A stretch of DNA of 15,810 nucleotides. Origin: Candidatus Fermentithermobacillaceae bacterium UBA3951 (lineage in GTDB: Bacteria > Bacillota > Sulfobacillia > Fermentithermobacillales > Fermentithermobacillaceae). The position numbers and the translations under genes were made by a program. Numbering within the stretch: the first letter of the stretch is position 1; the number at the start of each line of letters is the position of its first letter. Shown here one piece after another: positions 15,085 through 15,810 of the stretch. Under the pieces are notes generated by a model. The model was not told the DNA's origin and searched no databases. It was given only the letters and a program-made list of their open reading frames with translations. The DNA is taken from NCBI GenBank assembly GCA_002385465.1, contig DGDN01000080.1, positions 1 through 15,810 on the forward strand. Direction: 5' to 3'.

Positions 15085-15114
15085 TGGGATTTCCTTCGAC
15101 ATCCCAAGTTATAC
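15085..15114 (-). promoter_or_regulatory. Possible SigF/SigG-type promoter of gpr
   Basis: On the minus strand GTATA (15110-15114) fits the SigF -35 consensus GYATA and the SigG consensus GHATR. After 15 bases comes GGAAATCCCA (15085-15094), a partial match to the SigF -10 consensus GGnrAnAHTR (6 of 8 informative positions). A transcript from here would have a leader of about 20-30 bases ahead of the TTG start at 15056. Bacillus gpr is read by SigF and SigG, which makes this plausible; the -10 match is imperfect. Confidence 0.4.
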
Positions 15115-15164
15115 TACCCAGAGAATAGGGCAGTATATGAAACCATCCTCGAGGGGGACGGTCC

Positions 15165-15605
15165 GTGAAGATAGTCCCGCTTCTAATTGCCGCTCTCGCC
15201 GGAGCTTCCATGGCCGTGCAGGGCGCTTTCAACGCGGTCTTGGGAAAGAAGGCCGGTTCTTTTGAGGCTTCGTTCATCGTCCACGTCATAGGGGCCGTTC
15301 TGCTCGGAGGGCTCCTAGCGTTCGGGATGGGCCAGGGGGATTACCGGAAAGCAGCGGAAGCCCCCTGGTGGAGCTTCCTCGGCGGCCCTCTCAGCGTCCT
15401 GATTATCTGGGGAGTCTTGACCAGCGTGGGACAAATCGGAGTGTCGAGCGCCAATACGGCCATAGTGGCGGCCCAGATAGTCACGGCCATCATCCTTGAC
15501 TGCTTGGGCGTAACGGGTGAGAAGGTGAGCATAGGCTGGATGAAGGTGGTTGGGGCGGTTCTTTTCATCTTTGGGGTCTATTTTCTCTTACGAGACAATT
15601 CGTGA
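15165..15605 (+). CDS. DUF606/YdcZ-family small membrane protein (DMT-type transporter)
   Basis: This 146-residue integral membrane protein has about five hydrophobic segments (roughly 4-22, 34-54, 68-90, 93-113 and 122-142). The DUF606 (YdcZ) pattern is visible in GASMAVQGAFNAVLGKKAGSFEASF near the N terminus and PWWSFLGG near residue 67. The family is grouped with drug/metabolite (DMT) exporters and is half the size of EamA-type members, so it may work as a dimer; in some genomes it occurs as tandem paired genes, but only one copy is here. Substrate unknown. The start is GTG 15165, about seven bases after AGGGGG (15152-15157). It is divergent from gpr with a 108-base intergenic region, and I found no clear promoter for it. 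Confidence 0.82.
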   Translation: MKIVPLLIAALAGASMAVQGAFNAVLGKKAGSFEASFIVHVIGAVLLGGLLAFGMGQGDYRKAAEAPWWSFLGGPLSVLIIWGVLTSVGQIGVSSANTAIVAAQIVTAIILDCLGVTGEKVSIGWMKVVGAVLFIFGVYFLLRDNS

Positions 15606-15649
15606 TGGAGGTGTCCCCGGCTCCTTATATCCTCGTCGTCCTTTTCCCT

Positions 15650-15671
15650 ACAGGTTTTCCGACCTGTGTTT
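15650..15671 (+). terminator. Possible weak terminator after the YdcZ-like gene
   Basis: ACAGGT (15650-15655) pairs with ACCTGT (15662-15667) around TTTCCG, followed by GTTT. The stem is six pairs with a very short T-run, so termination is only suggested by its position 45 bases after the stop. The rest of 15606-15750 holds no gene I can support. Confidence 0.3.
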
Positions 15672-15751
15672 CCTCCTCGAGGGTCCGTCGTGATAGGATG
15701 TCTTCTAGAAGGTTTTCCACCGGGGTTCGTAGAAGCCGACTTCCTTGGTAG

Positions 15752-15781
15752 AAAAAAACGCCGCTTCTTTTCGGAAGCGGC
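15752..15781 (-). terminator. Rho-independent terminator of a minus-strand gene beyond the right edge
   Basis: GCCGCTTC (15760-15767) and GAAGCGGC (15774-15781) form a perfect 8-pair stem around TTTTCG. On the minus strand it is followed, after one base, by seven T (15752-15758). This is a textbook intrinsic terminator for transcription coming leftward from outside the window. The last 29 bases (15782-15810) have no minus-strand stop codon, so they are either the spacer or the very end region of that unseen transcript. Confidence 0.85.
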
Positions 15782-15810
15782 ATTGGGAGAGGAGAAACCG
15801 GAGGAAGAGC

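Noticed and set aside
15605..15751. 48-codon frame whose ATG overlaps the stop of the YdcZ-like gene (TGATG)
   Set aside because: It has no ribosome-binding site, no recognisable composition or motif, and spans a possible terminator hairpin; the overlap is probably chance.
1..15810. CRISPR array, mobile element, tRNA/rRNA gene, phage or toxin-antitoxin module
   Set aside because: I saw no regularly spaced repeats, transposase or integrase motifs, terminal inverted repeats or tRNA-like folds; the window is conserved core chromosome. A formal Infernal and repeat scan would settle this.

Overview
This window is a stretch of core chromosome from an endospore-forming member of the Bacillota, probably outside class Bacilli. 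The evidence is spoVM, an alpha/beta-type small acid-soluble spore protein (SASP) gene and the germination protease gene gpr, together with the classical Gram-positive order rsmB-rlmN-prpC-prkC-rsgA-rpe ... spoVM / rpmB / asp23-fakA-recG. The genes favour G/C at third positions, and about half start with TTG or GTG. The genus cannot be fixed from the sequence alone. Bases 1-19 are not biological: they match the Tn5/Nextera mosaic-end adapter, so the left edge is a contig end with untrimmed adapter.

Layout. (a) 20-7915 is a tightly packed + strand operon: the 3' end of fmt, a YugP-type membrane zinc peptidase, rsmB, rlmN, the PP2C phosphatase prpC, the PASTA kinase prkC, the ribosome-assembly GTPase rsgA, rpe, and an unrecognised 55-residue two-helix membrane protein. 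spoVM (26 codons) follows at 7931. (b) A terminator hairpin separates this from convergent rpmB (minus strand, zinc-ribbon form). (c) A second + strand operon, asp23-fakA-recG, runs from 8421 to 12596. (d) A sporulation and germination block follows: a SASP gene with a good SigG-type promoter and a strong terminator, a creatininase-superfamily amidohydrolase whose ribosome-binding site lies in a 12-bp inverted repeat, and gpr on the minus strand with a possible SigF/SigG-type promoter. (e) Last comes a divergent DUF606/YdcZ small DMT-type membrane protein. At the right edge is a clean minus-strand terminator for a gene lying beyond the window.

How the genes work together. fmt, rsmB, rlmN, rsgA and rpmB serve translation initiation and ribosome maturation. 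prpC and prkC form the phosphatase/kinase pair that senses cell-wall fragments. fakA activates fatty acids by phosphorylation. recG rescues stalled replication forks. spoVM marks the forespore surface for coat assembly, the SASP coats spore DNA, and gpr degrades SASP at germination, its gene lying about 1.2 kb from a substrate gene.

I found no convincing undescribed multi-gene system. The observations most worth a second look are the short genes (spoVM and its 55-codon neighbour), the inverted repeat over the amidohydrolase start, a Cys-to-Asp change at the expected FakA zinc site, a Cys in place of the usual Asn of the SASP Asn-Gly motif, and the adapter at the left end.
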